Assembly: GCA_014549065.1 (NCBI GenBank)
Contig: JACDOX010000044.1
Span: 2,356,001-2,420,000, forward strand
Length of the DNA: 64,000 nucleotides
Source: Cardinalis cardinalis
Taxonomy: Eukaryota; Chordata; Aves; Passeriformes; Cardinalidae
Direction: 5' to 3'
Under the pieces are notes generated by a model. The model was not told the DNA's origin. It worked only from the letters and a program-made list of their open reading frames with translations, and ran no database searches. Below are positions 46,941-60,319 of this stretch, one piece after another. The position numbers and the translations under genes were made by a program. Each line of letters opens with the position of its first letter. Within the stretch, counting starts at the first letter, position 1.

Positions 46941-48435
46941 AATGAAGGCACCATCAGACTAAAAAAACATTCTTGCCAGAGGTTCAATGTAATGATTCCA
47001 GAAATGAGTCTCATGTCCAACACAGTTCACAAGAAATGTTGGCATTTGCTATTTCAAAGGGACAATTTCCCAAAGCATTTAGGATTACTTTAAAGAGCTC
47101 TGAACAGAAGGAAAACTTGCAGAAAACCTGACCTCTTTAGATTAGTTTATTAGATGGGATCATAAAATTTCTGATGACTTTCAAACAGCTTTGTAATACC
47201 ACACTGGTAGGAAACGTAACAGAGAGGTAGGCAGACAGAAAAAAATGCCCTGTATTTCAGAGTTATTCATTCAAAATAGTTATGGNTCCTCGAATTTTTC
47301 ACCCAACGTGTAACCTGTAGTGAACCAAAACACANCTGTGTTCAAGAGTATTCAATATCAAAAATACTTTTTGCTACCATTTTTCAGAATTAGGAGGAAT
47401 ATTTTTGACCTCCTAAAATGAGACCAGAAGTTGGGAAGAAGTGGCTGGTGTACTTCAGGGACTTTTTCAACCCAAGAGCAGAGAGCAAAGTGTTTGAGCA
47501 GAGTGAAATTTCTGAGCTGGTCTACATTCCTTTTCCCAGGAAGCAACAGCAGTGTATTCCACAGCACTCNACTCAGCGCTGAAACAGCCTTCAAAACCAA
47601 CACAAGGTTTTTGGGCAAGGATTCTCAGGGATTACCCTTTACTTTCTCTTTAAAATGGATGAAACACATTAATAGTTTATAACTTAACCTCTTCTAACCA
47701 TCTTGCAATCTTNAACAGGGATGGAAATTTTTCTACTTGCATGGTACAAATATACACAGTGTGANTATATACATGTGAATTTCCATATATTGCACACTGA
47801 CTAGTTATTGACTTGGCAAAATTAGTACACTCTGTTCCTTAAAATCTACAAAGAAATTGCTTATTACTACTAGGAAAAAACTCTANTAAATACCTTGTGC
47901 TTACACCTAATGAATTACAGTTTCAGAAACAGACAATTCAAAGGANTTCTTGCAATTGTTTCACTGATAAAAAGGGGTCTACTCACAAAGTAGATCATTC
48001 TAAACTGAGAACATGGTAGCTTAAGGATTCAAATGAATAATTCCTTCAAGAGAGATTCACTGCCAAGAAGCCATTACTGTAATCTGTTATTTGGGATATG
48101 CAAAATGGTGGTTTTAGCAANAGATCAATTTATTGACCTGGAATTAAACCTTGTGCACTCTTNAAGTCAGAAACTCAGTTTTAAATGAACTACACCTTAT
48201 ATATTTTTCTCCAAAAAGCCTCTTTCAAAACGAAGGAGGGCAAGAGCTGACTGGATGAATGATTCNGTTACCCAAGAATAAATACCATACCAAGCCATTT
48301 ATATTATCNTGCCTACACAGCACAGTATAACATTTTCCTTCTATATTATAACATACTCTGCATTTACAGAACAGAGATATTATATGTTATGACAGAACTG
48401 TTTTATCCTGTTCAAAAAATGACATGCATCAATGG
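46941..48435. other. Gene-free stretch
   Basis: Frames of 83-86 codons at 47358-47682 overlap on opposite strands with an N. A TATATACA-rich patch lies near 47750-47800, with CAGTGTG and CACACTG facing each other around it. No genes. Confidence 0.6.
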
Positions 48436-48439
48436 GAAA

Positions 48440-48760
48440 ATATCAAAAGAGCAGAAGGAGAAGACTTTTTATTATTACAGACAAGGTAGTCTGTCGTAAA
48501 TTAGCAAGGCCATTATCAGCCAGAACACCAATATATGCTCCCTGACAGAAGNCCATTTCAGGAACTGGTGACATTTTGATTAATGCCATATAATAGCACT
48601 GCATTTTACATGCTATATATCTTTAGAAAAGTCTAGCACCTTGGACAAGATTTCATCATAGTTCTTGCCAGATGCCATTAAGAAGCAGGGTATATGCCTT
48701 AATTAAACACTTAATTATGACGACTAATTATTGCTCAAACTAAGACAANAAGACTAACAA
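48440..48760. promoter_or_regulatory. Candidate conserved non-coding element with clustered TAATTA cores
   Basis: Three homeodomain cores fall within about 32 bases: TTAATTAA at 48699-48706, TTAATTA at 48711-48717 and TAATTA at 48725-48730. Upstream are TTGATTAATG and ATGCTATATATC words. Clustering of palindromic homeodomain cores with spacings near 12-14 bases is typical of developmental enhancers, though AT-rich DNA raises the chance rate. Confidence 0.3.
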
Positions 48761-50695
48761 TTGCTTTATGGAATAAAGGGTTCCTTGTTTTTATACTATG
48801 AGAAGAGATGAAGAAACAACATTCAGTGTACTAAAGGCATTAATAAGAGATAATATNTTTTCAAAATTTAAAACAATCCAGTTGATTGCATCAGCACTNC
48901 TTGTGCTAGCAATTTTTCTTAGGGGTTGTTTTCTGGAAACTGTTTCATAGGTGATCCATTTCAGTAATAGCTTCATTGTTTCATCTTTCATAGAAAGGTA
49001 AGTCAGGTCCTTAGAAGAAAAGCTGTGTTGGAGATTTGAGATGTAACACTACTGAGTCACAAACACANTGTGTGTTTTGCAATGCCAGCATTAAATTTGG
49101 GATTACTATTCTGCTTTTCAAATCTGGCTGAGCTTGATCTGCAGAGATAATAATCTCTGATTAGGTAGAAAACAAGAGAGCTGCCATTTTTAAAACAATA
49201 TAGAAAGAAACATCTAAAAAGAGACTTCTTATTTACCTGACACACCTCCTGACACACCCCCAACTGCATATTCATTTCTACTTTAAGAATAACTGACAAG
49301 GAATGACAAACAATGTGTCCAATACCAGATACAAATTGTAGGTTAACAAAATGAAGCAGATGTAGAATTCCATAATTCATCCGCCTNCCACTTCCCAAAC
49401 ACGTCCTTGATCCTCCCTTCAGAGCAACAGCAGCACATTAACCTTCTCTTCACAGCTGCCCTTCCCACCTCTCCATCTGGATGCTAGAAAGGCAAGATCA
49501 AAAANATACAAGTGCTTTCCTCATATCTGTAATCTAAAATTCAGCTAAAATTTAGGAGAAAAGTCCAGGTTATTTTCAGGAAGCAAGAAAGGAATAGTAT
49601 ATGTCTTAAAATAATACATAATTCACATCCCTTTTACTCTAAGACACTTCTGTGAGTCGTGGATTCAAGTGAAGCCAGNGAGAACCATCACTGTACCAGA
49701 GGTACAGAAACTTCAGCTGACTTGCCTGGTTTTCATTTGCCTTCTTGACTTTTAAGCCAACTAGATTGATCAGTTTTGAGAGACTAGATGCTTTTACACA
49801 GTGCATTTTATTTAACTGGCAGACACTGGTTGTGTTTGAGACACAGACAGTGCAGGCTGTGTCCAGAGAAGGCAAACAGGGCACAACGTGGTCCACAAAC
49901 ATTGAAACTTTTTGAGTCAGATCTGCCTAAAAAGAGAGAAACAACAAGCAATTTGCCTTCAAGACCAGCTCCCAATGGTACAATGGGGATGACCATGAAC
50001 ATCTCACATGGTACATACCCTTCCCCTTACCAAGGGCCAGAGGAAAAAAAGTAGACACAAAGCAATTGATTTCAATCAATAAGGAAAGCACTGTCTGAGG
50101 AAGGCTGATTCTAGAAACATCCATGAAGGCACGCATACTCATGGTGCTCCTTTTAACTGCATCTTTCTTCAAAATACATCTGTTACTGCTTTATGGGACT
50201 TAATACAGGCACAAAGCTTCAATTTCTTCACAGCTCTCCCTGATGATCTTGCCCTTGGGCACACACTGGTGCTCTCCCTCCTTTCAATCCAGGCAGTTAG
50301 ATCACCTATCTTAGACTGGGTCAGCCCAAGCNTGTGTATTTTACTGTCTCTTGGGTGGATAGCATCAGACAAGGAGAGATTAATGTATTACCACACAGTT
50401 TTTGATTTAAAATTAGCTTACCTATTGAATCTCTTTCAACTGGCCTTTTGAAAAGGATAATATATTCCAACCACNGAGCAAAGATGTCTCCTCTGGCATT
50501 GATTGAGATAAAAGAGCATTTCTGCTTGAAGAGGATTCATTTTCTGACCCTTCTTTCACTCAAGACTTTTNCCTGTAATTTGGTAACCCGAAGCAAATCT
50601 CTAGCATAGTCATTAACCTCATGAACCAAAGAAGAGCAAAGCTTGGCAAGAGAAATACCTACTTTACAATTTCCCTCCACCAGCATATGCCCCAT
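48761..50695. other. Gene-free stretch
   Basis: Frames of 113 codons (49057-49398, minus, two Ns) and 87-88 codons (49639-50054, both strands) carry no domain. No repeat family is recognised. Confidence 0.6.
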
Positions 50696-50699
50696 TTTA

Positions 50700-50925
50700 T
50701 TTAATTTTCTAATCACTCTTCATTTATGCCTTACAAGCTAATCTCTCCAGTCACAAAAGAAATAATTAGAANAGTGCATTCATGTACAATTAATGTTCAA
50801 ATTGATTGTGAGTGAAAGTCAGATTTTGCTCTGACTTAATTATGTAAATGAACACTAGAAAGAGTCAGGCAGGTGAAGACCACAGGGTTTGATACACGAG
50901 CACGTTGGCTTAACCCAGCAGAGTT
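50700..50925. promoter_or_regulatory. Candidate conserved non-coding element
   Basis: Homeodomain cores at 50763-50768 (TAATTA), 50789-50795 (ATTAATG) and 50837-50843 (TTAATTA), with a PBX-type TGATTG at 50803-50808, lie in non-repetitive DNA with no notable frame. Enhancer-like by motif density; not proven. Confidence 0.3.
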
Positions 50926-52035
50926 TCTTTCTGCTTTGTGCACCCATACAGAGAATTAACAATTATTTTTAAATGGAAAGTCCATATTAATCCAAATACA
51001 GCCCATCCTGCCTGCCCATGTGGACAAGAATACTATGTACTGGCAACAAAGGCCATACAAACAATTTGAACTGTACTGAAATTCTAGCACATCAGAAAGA
51101 CTGATAAAGAAAATTTGCATGGAATGAAGTTTAAACTCGATATCATAAGCCCACAACAACATACATGCTTCTGCAAAATAAAAGGGAAACCTGTATGTTG
51201 GGTTCTCTACTTTTACTAGACTGACTTTGCCGATAATTTTGGAGATGAAGGTTTCCTATTGACAAGTGATTTAGAGCCAAAATTACCAAGAGGTGTGACA
51301 AAGACATTTAACAAAAATAGGATTTTGAGAATGCCTATAAAAAATATAAGAAGGCTAAACAGTGGAGAATAGTGAACTACAGCATATTTAAGATATTACT
51401 GAAACTTTCTTCAGACTATAGTTCATGTTCAGGTTCATATTTACCACTCACTCAGTTGCCAGCATTCTTGTAGCTGTTTCTCATTGAAGCTACAGAAGTC
51501 ATAAAGTGCATTTTTAGGGGAAAGCAGCAGGAAACCTCCTTCCCACAGTGAAAGTCTTTTCTTTCCTTTGATAAACTGAGATTCTCAAAAAAGAAAGCTT
51601 GCCATTGCTGACTCTTCAAATGCACAAACTCAAGCGAAGGCAGGTGTTCTGCTCAAAAAGCAATGTCCCACTACATTTTTTTCCCAGTACTTGAGGATGG
51701 ACCAGATGCTTACACATCCAGCTGTGAAACATTCATGCTAGCTTCAGCCGAGGTGAGCTAGCAAGATTTAAAGGCCCTAAGGTGCTCAAAGACTATCAAA
51801 TACTGGTTAGGAAAGGATTTTATTACTTGGAAAAGAGAGCTCCCAGACTGACAAGTTACCCAAAGTAAGAACGCACAGAAATCTATCCCCGCTTCACAAT
51901 ATCTGCTCCATTTTTTCAGCTGATAAAACTGTTTTTGCTTGAAGCAGGTATATTACTAACAAGTTTGCAGTTTGAGATGTTTTATTACATGGTGTGAAGT
52001 AGGCTTTAGCATTTTTAATGGAATNGTTGATCTCA
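50926..52035. other. Gene-free stretch
   Basis: No gene or repeat. Short frames only. Confidence 0.6.
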
Positions 52036-52039
52036 AACA

Positions 52040-52335
52040 GTACACAGTATTTCCTTTTCATCATAGCCTGTAAGTGATAGGAAACTCATCTTTAGTTTTA
52101 AAACCTGTTTTACTGTGATATTTTCCAATTATTTTCTAAATGTTTAATTTCCAGCATTTTTATAATTATGTATTTTAAGACTAATGTGAATTACCATAAG
52201 GTTTAAAATGCAGCATTTTTGCATGAGGCACACCTGGCTAAGTTACGATAAAGGCGTTTTTGTCTGTATCACATTCAGTGCTTAACTCATAATCAAAGAC
52301 TAGCGCAGATCACACAAAACTCTTGATGAGCTGTA
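52040..52335. promoter_or_regulatory. Candidate conserved non-coding element
   Basis: A long AT-rich but complex patch with TTTGCATGAGG near 52218, TTAAGACTAATGTG near 52176-52189 and CAATTATTTTC near 52125. No frame of note. Weak, by texture. Confidence 0.2.
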
Positions 52336-52695
52336 AAGAAGCCTCCATCAATCCACAACCTTAAATCATAATCCACTTTGTTGCTTCAACTTTTATACAT
52401 GTACCGCTCCCTGTGAGGGTGGTAGACCCTATGAGGGCCAAGTTTTTCATGCTATGTTTGAGATACAGCAGCTGATTTTAGGAGCCACCACCCTAATGCC
52501 TGGGTGGGTGCCTGTGATGCTGCTTTCTCAGAGTGCACCCACAGCTGCTGAGCATACAGAGGTAGTATTTCCTCATACAGAATGACTAAAGATCTATGTA
52601 CAGAAGATTCACTCAGATTTTAGTTGTCTTGCCAAGTCATACACGAGTTCATAAGAAAACTTCNGCCCAGAAGCATCTAAAAGTGCTCTAAGTTA
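52336..52695. other. Gene-free stretch
   Basis: A slightly G+C-richer passage at about 52400-52560 is unassigned. No frame or repeat recognised. Confidence 0.55.
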
Positions 52696-52699
52696 TTAC

Positions 52700-52925
52700 A
52701 AAAATCATACTGCATTACAAGACATATTATTATGGCACAGGACTGTAGGCACTTCCACACTTGTTTCCCTGAATTGGATGATGCTGTTGCTGCATAAGGC
52801 CAATTAAGATTCATAAATTACATGCCATTGCACTTCCCATAAGTAGCTCAGCATACACCTGATACAAGCTCCCAAAAGTTAATTAAGTGCAAAGTTGAGC
52901 AGCACAAATACCGTAGGACAAAAAC
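52700..52925. promoter_or_regulatory. Candidate conserved non-coding element with NKX-type site
   Basis: CCAATTAAG at about 52800-52808 and TTAATTAAGTG at 52879-52889, which merges a homeodomain palindrome with an NKX-type TTAAGTG (52883-52889), lie in complex non-repetitive DNA. No frame of note. Confidence 0.28.
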
Positions 52926-55495
52926 AAGGTTGCAACCTTGCAATAACAACTTACTGGTAGCAGGTGAAGGATTGCAGGCTAAAACTTTTCCCTAACNGAA
53001 GTAGTTCAAACCATCTGTTTATTCACTGTTGGTAAATAAAAAGTCTAAACCAATCCCACAGTGCATTTTCTCTTGATGTGGAAAAAGTGCCTTGGAAACA
53101 CTGCAAAGTTCAAGGGAACAGAAAGAAGGAAAAAGGGGATTTGATTCATGAAGAAAAGGAAGAACCCTGGGTTCATGCCATTCACCCCATCTCTGTGGAG
53201 GGCAGAAGCAATGAGAGACCAGCTGGCCTCTTTNTGGAGACAAGGCTTTATCTACTGGGCTACAGTCATGCACTTCCACAGCATGACTGCCCTAACTGGA
53301 AGGTATGCTGTTTCTACCTCCTAAAAAAGTGATAAAATTAAGTAAAAACACTCCCCTGAAGCAAGGCTGTATCATTCCTTAGGATCACAGACAAATGAGT
53401 GAAACTTGATTTCAAACTCTGCATTTCACCAGAATAACCCCTGCATGTCCCAAAATCACTTTACCAGTGAATATATAATCATGAATTTACCCAACAAAAT
53501 TTTATAAAATCATCTATTTCCCTACAAACTACTTTTTTAAGCTGAAAGAATAAAAGTAAAATTAAACAGAAGAAGCCTTAACCCATTTGTACATCAATTA
53601 AACACTCTCTGCCAAATTAGTGTGCTAACCTTTGAGATACAAAATAGAAAGAGGAAAACACATGAAATATTATGGGAGGTCTCACTGCATTTTGCTGTCT
53701 CTAAGTGAAGCAGCACCTAAACTCCTAACCGTATGCCAACCAACTCAAACCAGGTAACAGCCTCACCAACATCATTTTCATGAGAAATGTTTTGCAGAAC
53801 TGGAAACAGGAAGTGCTCCAGTGCAAAGCATGACTAGGAAGGATGAATAAGATGTCTGCAGGAAATGCTCCTCTTAATAAAGGAAAAGAGAGCTAAATTT
53901 TAATNCTACTTTCATATTTAAATTTCTGTCAAGAAAGAAAGTTTTGCATTTTTATAATANCAAGTTTATAGGAATGTCAAAACACACTGGACATATAAAT
54001 AAATTTCATTTGTTACCTCTCGTGTACTGTGAGAAGGTTATCCCAATTTTAACATTCAGAAACTTCAAGTGTTGAGATTAAGCTATTTACCACAGATTAC
54101 AAAGAAAGGCTAAGGAGTAGAGACAAAAATCACAAGCCTCTCAGCTCCTCTTATCCCCGCTCTTCAACATTCAACATTTGCAGAGCAATTTTAAAATCTA
54201 TCTATATTAAAAAATAAACTAAATCTTATATTTATTCTTAACATTGAAAGAAACAATCCTATGACATAAAGGGAAGTGCACAAGGAGCAAAAGGGAGAAG
54301 ATAAGTCAGCATGTTCTCAAGGTCTTCCTTTTAGCAGTCTTTTCCCCAGCTGAACAGTTCATTTGTCTTTAAAATATTCTTCCAGCATAACTGACTCCAA
54401 ACCATCCCATGTGATAAACAACAAACTGTTCCATTTCTTCTCAGTGGGAACACTGAAGCACAAAAGTCAAAGCTTATACAAAGGAACCCAAGGACTCATT
54501 GTGAAACATGGAACTAGCTAGAGATGAACAAATACATTTATTTGTTTTGATGGTATAAGTGAAAAATACTTCAAACCATTTTATGTGTGTGGTTCTAGGT
54601 CTATCTGGAGTTCTTTTTTTCATCTATTGCTGTGGTGAGGAAAAAAGGCAAGAAAAGGAAAAAATAAATATTCTTCCTTGCTTGAAACTGAATACCACAT
54701 TTCAGTTACTCCAACTGCTACTAAATGTGTCTTTTCCCAACAAAAAATATAATATGAGATTTTATCCTATTGTGTTTTTTAAATTGAAAACAGTCTTGTA
54801 AATAAAGATTGTATATTAAAATATTTCTGNCACCTTCATTCCAGTTTGCAGTCTATCTAAATTAACCCAAAGGATCCAGCTTTCAGACCCCACTTANGCT
54901 GACCAAGGCTGTAAGAGAGCCACTGATTTAAGAGCTTCTTAACACAGATTCAAACCTAACTGTGCTTATCCCACAACTCCCTTCTTAGGACTGGCCATGG
55001 GTGTCTAACTCAAGTGACTCTGTTTTGTACTTTGGTGACCTCTTGATGTTTTCCTGTCCTGCTTTCTGCATCAGGGAACCCAGTCAGCTGAGGGAAAAGC
55101 CTGCTTACAAACAAGCCTGTTCCATATGGCCAGCTGTGAAAAGAGGGGAATTGGTGAAATACAGCCTGCAGTTCCAGGGTTACAGATGTTATCGTGAGGG
55201 CAAAAGTTCATCTGGAAAAAACACACACANACTGCTGGATACTTTCCATTTCTTCTGACAACAGCAAATACACGGATAGCCAAACGGAACTGAAAATAAG
55301 TTGCCCCTTGATCACATCAATTTTCTTTTGGGAGAAATTGCAAGAAGTCTGGATTCCCAAGACTGGATCAAATGAGATGTTGACAACTGATGGCAAAATT
55401 CTGAAACACCAAAACCTTACAGAGAATGTATTTCTATGCATCCAAAACTAGCATCAGTGTTTATCATTACANGACAATTGTGCTGGATATTTACT
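52926..55495. other. Gene-free stretch
   Basis: Overlapping frames of 84-86 codons at 53019-53332 lack domains. The rest is AT-rich, with an 80-codon frame at 54559-54801 that is Lys/Phe-rich by composition. No repeat family. Confidence 0.6.
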
Positions 55496-55499
55496 CAGG

Positions 55500-56000
55500 C
55501 CATGGTGGTCCTTGTTTANTCTATGAGCCTAGGCACCCGAAACACAAAAAAGGCTCAGTTCTAGCACTAGAGGTTGTTTTCCACTCATTTGGAGCANTGC
55601 ACTTTCTGATACAGTGTATGGCTTGGTGCCCACCACTATCCCTGTATCTCCTCCTGCCCAGGAATAAAAAGCCCAGAGAACTCAGCCTTGGGGAAAGCAT
55701 TCCTGCATGGGATACAGACCTGATGATACAATCCTGCTCTACACAAGCCTCACGGTGCCAGTGGGATTCAGGGTATTGTAAGGGAGAGAGGCNCGTGGCT
55801 GTTTGAGGGACACAGGTCAGCCTCCAGCCAAGACCCATTCCTGCTGCAGCAATCCCACATTCCCCTGGGGAGCACAGCCAACCTCAGCTCTCTTCTAACA
55901 CCAGTGCAAAGGCTCCACAAACAACCCNTACAAGCAAGGTGTGGAGCACTACCTGAAACCCCTTGTCTGGTCTGTTCTCTATTCTGATATCTTTTCCCCT
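55500..56000. other. G+C-rich block, possible decayed LTR or other element
   Basis: About 500 bases are richer in G+C than the flanks and open on several frames (126 codons plus from 55426; 105 and 80 codons minus), each with Ns and no domain. On the plus strand AATAAAAAG at 55663-55671 could be a degenerate TATA or polyadenylation word inside an LTR. No TG/CA ends or target-site duplications found. Confidence 0.3.
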
Positions 56001-57285
56001 CTTCATACAAGAGACGTGTTAACCCAATAACTGAACCTGAGGCAAGATTCCTTATGGAAATTCAATTGCCTATGAATTCATCTGAAAGGTGAAGGCACAG
56101 GACCTTAAATCCCAAACTGATGATCATCAACCAGCTGCGGGACACAACATTTCAAGCAATGGTTGATAGTAGTTGAAATAAGAACATGTAGGAACTAGAC
56201 TTAGTTCTTTGAGAAACTGCTTTTCTCACAGTGGCAGATACTTTAGTTTAGGCCTAAAAGATGCTTATCTTNAAGCTAACACAGAACACCAAACAGCAGA
56301 GAAAATTCAACAAGCAACAAGGAAGTAGCATGTGTAGTACTGTACCACAAGACTTGAAAGAATTGTTGATTTTCATTGTTGTCTTAACAACAGGTGAATT
56401 CAGCCATGACCCATCTAACATGTCTCCCTCTTATTTGTCACCTGTAAACCAGACTGTCCTTTGAGGTCCAAAACAATTGAAAAAAATATTTATTGACCAG
56501 TCTATAGCAGTGCTAAATCTCTACAATTTCTTTGGAACTATGTAATAATAGTGATAACTTCCTGGAGTTTAGGCATTTGTGCTTTTCTTTAAACCTGGAC
56601 TGGAAACTATGATTTTTTTTAAACCTAAATTACTTCACTCTACACAGAAATAATTCTGGGAANTTCTGTAGGCATCATTGTGCAGTATTAATGCTTTACC
56701 AATATTTTTCCTTTCTTTACTTAATCCCTCTAATGAAAAGAAAAAACATGCATTTAAGCATTTCCTGCTACAGGACCTACTTTACTAATACAAGACAAAG
56801 TATACNTCAAGAAAACACAAAATCATGATACATGTGGGGTTGCAGTTTTTAAATAGACCCTACTTCAAGATGCATAGTGTGTAATACACTTCCTGTGTAC
56901 CAAATTACAGCACCTGTATTTCTCAGAANACTGCAGGGGTGGCTGTGTCTTGTCTGCTTAAACACATTTCAGATAATTCTGAGTATTTAACAACAAGATA
57001 TAATGGGCAAAAGCAGAAAAAGCTGTATAAATATTGCAATAGAGTACCATTTTTATACACTTGTTTTAAAACTGGTTTTTTTTAGCAGGTGGGAAGCCTG
57101 CTAAACCTGTCATTTACATATGCGAGTAAACCAAGGATATTTTGGTAGGGAAGATACTGTTCTGACAGCTAGGTGCTCCTTTAAACACTTCACTTGTTTT
57201 CACCCTCATAACCTACGGCCTACAAACAGAAACACGATAAAAAAAATATGCCACTGCTAAAATTAGTGAGAATGGATTTCATCCC
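56001..57285. other. Gene-free stretch
   Basis: AT-rich DNA with frames under 70 codons. No repeat family recognised. Confidence 0.6.
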
Positions 57286-57289
57286 TCAT

Positions 57290-57500
57290 GCATCTTAGAC
57301 CTCTCCTGCAGGAGATGACACCAAGCGCCTCAAGAACTGCATCGTGCCAGCAATCCTCAGCAAACTGCTGTCACGTGGATGTTGTTACCACTCACCACCA
57401 GCCAGGAGGGCATCAGCACCTCCCAGGAGTGGCATCTTCATGCAAGCAGGAAGACGATTTTCTGTGTAGCACCCACTTCCCAGGGCCATGGAAGGGGTAG
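57290..57500 (+). other. G+C-rich patch with coding-like third positions
   Basis: The patch is near 54% G+C in a 37% background and retains several CpGs, including a CACGTG E-box at 57372-57377. From 57299 a frame runs open for 56 codons to a TAG at 57467. It begins TSPAGDDTKRLKNCIVPAIL, and 15 of 18 codons from GAC at 57317 end in G or C. An acceptor-like CTCTCCTGCAG ends at 57311. An alternative 70-codon frame from ATG 57288 also crosses the patch. I recognise no family. It might be an exon, a regulatory CpG-bearing patch or a fragment of a mobile element. Confidence 0.2.
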
Positions 57501-57529
57501 AGAAGCAAAGCAAAATTGCAACTGCATTC

Positions 57530-57670
57530 TGCTCTCCTGATGGTTTATGCAAGGCATTTTCCTTGCCAGTGAACTGCAGGAGAAGTAATTAAACCTCATC
57601 TAGCTGCCAGCCATGTTTGTCTCTGGACAAACATCTCAAATCAACTGTGTTGTGTAAATGGGCAATGATA
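57530..57670. promoter_or_regulatory. Candidate conserved non-coding element
   Basis: AAGTAATTAAACC near 57584-57596 lies between CTTGCC and CAGCTG-like words and is followed by TGTTTGTCTCTGGACAAACA, a near-palindrome with forkhead-type ends at 57613-57632. No open frame. Called by motif density. Confidence 0.25.
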
Positions 57671-60315
57671 GTTTGGGGTTTTTCTTTTTCCTCNTCTAAA
57701 CCCCCAAAGTTTGTATATGAAATGAGCTACAGAGCTCTACAACAAGCTTTCTAATGAATGCTTCCAATACCTCAAGGGAGAAAAGAAACCAAACCCAAAT
57801 CTGCTACATCTCATNAATTCAGATATGAAGACTCCCTAGAAAAGGCTTTCATTTCAGATTTATGAGATGGCTTATGAAACAAAGCATGATCCCAGTTTGT
57901 AAAATGAAGCTGTAGGGATGAGAAGATTGCTGAATGGGTTAAGAGAGTAGCTAAGAATGTCCTTTGCTCACCATCATGACTTGTCATAATATGACATTGC
58001 TTTAGGAGGAAGAAGACAAAACAAATCATGTCTGGTTGCATTGTTGATATGATTTTAACCTCAGGATAAACATCTGGACCAACACTCAGCATTGTTTTTA
58101 TTTGTTGNCACTATTATCCCAGAATCCACAGTTTTGGAGCAAGACCACAGCAATGCTAAAACAGCGTGGGATGGCAAAACAAAAGGGCTCTCTCTTTCCC
58201 NAAAACTACAGATATTTGAACAAAAGAACAGAAAATATTAAAAAAACCCCAAATAGTTTAAAAAACAATGGCAAAATATAAATAAGAATGGTATAGCTAC
58301 TCACTTTTATTTGTTCCTCTTAAATAATTATTTCCATTTTTTCATGTCTATTCCTAGCATACAGAAAAGCATTTCTAGTTGAGGATGATCTTTATAGGAA
58401 GTCTTCTGAAACAGCACAGATTTTACTTAAACTTCTACCACATAGAAATAGCCTATTAACCACATCTGTGGGGCTAAAGCCCTAGAGAATCACCTGAATC
58501 CTGAAAGAATGAATGTGACTGACCAACAAGGGAATGTACCCATTCCCTCTGCTAGGAGCTGAAACNAAGATATAAACCTAAAGCAGACACCCCAATGCCA
58601 GACATCTTCCTCAGTATCTCTTAATATTTATTCAATAAAACTTGGCTAAATTTTTCAAACTGAAAACTAAACAGCCCTTTTGCTGTAGTTTTTGCTGGCC
58701 ATAATTACTGAACACATTTGCAATGCATCTTGTGACCTAAGCACATTATGTCCATTAGGTATAACATTTAATCCAATGCAATAGCAGAGTTTGCGCTGGT
58801 ATTTTATCTATGTGATGATCATCAAAACCAAAGATAAACTCTATCCAAAGACCACTCAACTCCTTTAACATATTTTGAGACTGACCACTACCATAAAGAA
58901 GCCCATTGGCATAACAGAAGCTCCAGCACTAGACCCAAACTAAAGAGGAGACAGGAAAAAGTCTGCCAACCACTAGATCAGCCAAATGGAAGGCTATTTG
59001 CCTCCCTAAAATCAGGGATAATGAATTTTTCAAAAGCATCCAGGATTTCTGCAACAAGTCCTGGTTCGACATAATTGTCCCATTAGAACAGTGGAGATGT
59101 ATTTTTACACGGCTCTTCCTCTTATGAAAGAGTCTTGATTTATTTTGAGTGTTGGGGAGTGGGGGTGCATGGGTTTTTTAAAGATTTTTTGGAGCCTTAA
59201 AAAAGATTTGTTCTTCTGCCTTTCCAAGCTAAAGGACAATGAGATCATATTTTGTGTTTTAGAGGGCTGTAAGCCTTCCTTTGGAAAACCACTAAGTTTA
59301 CTCACAGCACTGAACAGCCCCAGCTGACAAGTTCATGGTCAAACCCTAATTTACCTCATAGCAGGTCCAGCATAGGAAAGCAGCTACAACCTACTTGTTA
59401 GGTCCAACTGGAATTCAACTGGATTACAAGGAAACTCCAGTATCCAAGTACTAGTACAGATTCCCGTCATTATTAGGAAACTTCTGCAACTCTGACTTCC
59501 TGAAAAATTACTTCTTCCCTGTGCTTCATTTCACCTACACACAGGACAAGCATCTTTTCTCGGGCATAACAAGGAGCATGCCAAAATAGTTGAACTGACT
59601 ACNCAGTTTTGTCATGTTCTCAGAAAATTTGGTTTATTCTCATTGGTCATAGGACTAGACACTGCCTCTGAAAGGATGATGATATATCTTCGTCAACACA
59701 CCTTAGAGTGAAGTGTTCCAATGACTGTTGTGTTTAGAAGGATGCATTTCTCATGACATTTAAAATGAAGAAGGATTGACTCCAGAACTTTCACGAAACT
59801 TGCATTTGGCATATAATGGGAAGTTAGGAGAAATAATGACCTTTAGACCTAGGAGAATATGATGCATAGCAGCAAGACTTGGAAATCTCTGAGCTGTGGT
59901 TAAGACTTCAGAGGAAGTCTGGAATCACACAAGCTTCCCCAGTTACCTGCAGGGAAATTTTGCTATTTGCTGCCTCTGTCCTGGGTAGAGNTCAACTTGC
60001 CCACACCACTAAATCATACATCACAATCTCATTTTAAATCACATTATTTCTCCAGTTCACAGAAAAATCTAAAACATAGAACAGGAGAGCATGAACTAAG
60101 TAATATTGACAGGTTCAATTTAATAAACTGAAGTTTTATGAGGATTGCAAATGAGAGTCATTCAGACTTTGAAGACTTGTGACAAACATTTCAGCCCTCC
60201 AAAAAAGACACTTGAAGGGATTAATCAGCTGAAACATCANTGTGAGTCCTGAATACAAATGGATCATTATTACAGTGGCAGGGGGTGTCTTCCCACATCT
60301 ATAAACACACCCTTC
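57671..60315. other. Gene-free stretch
   Basis: Frames under 95 codons, no domains. An A-rich run at 58235-58270 is short. Nothing else recognised. Confidence 0.6.
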
Positions 60316-60319
60316 CACT

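Noticed and set aside
55426..55838. Overlapping frames of 126 and 105 codons on opposite strands
   Set aside because: Both contain Ns, neither has a domain, and raised G+C lowers stop frequency here.
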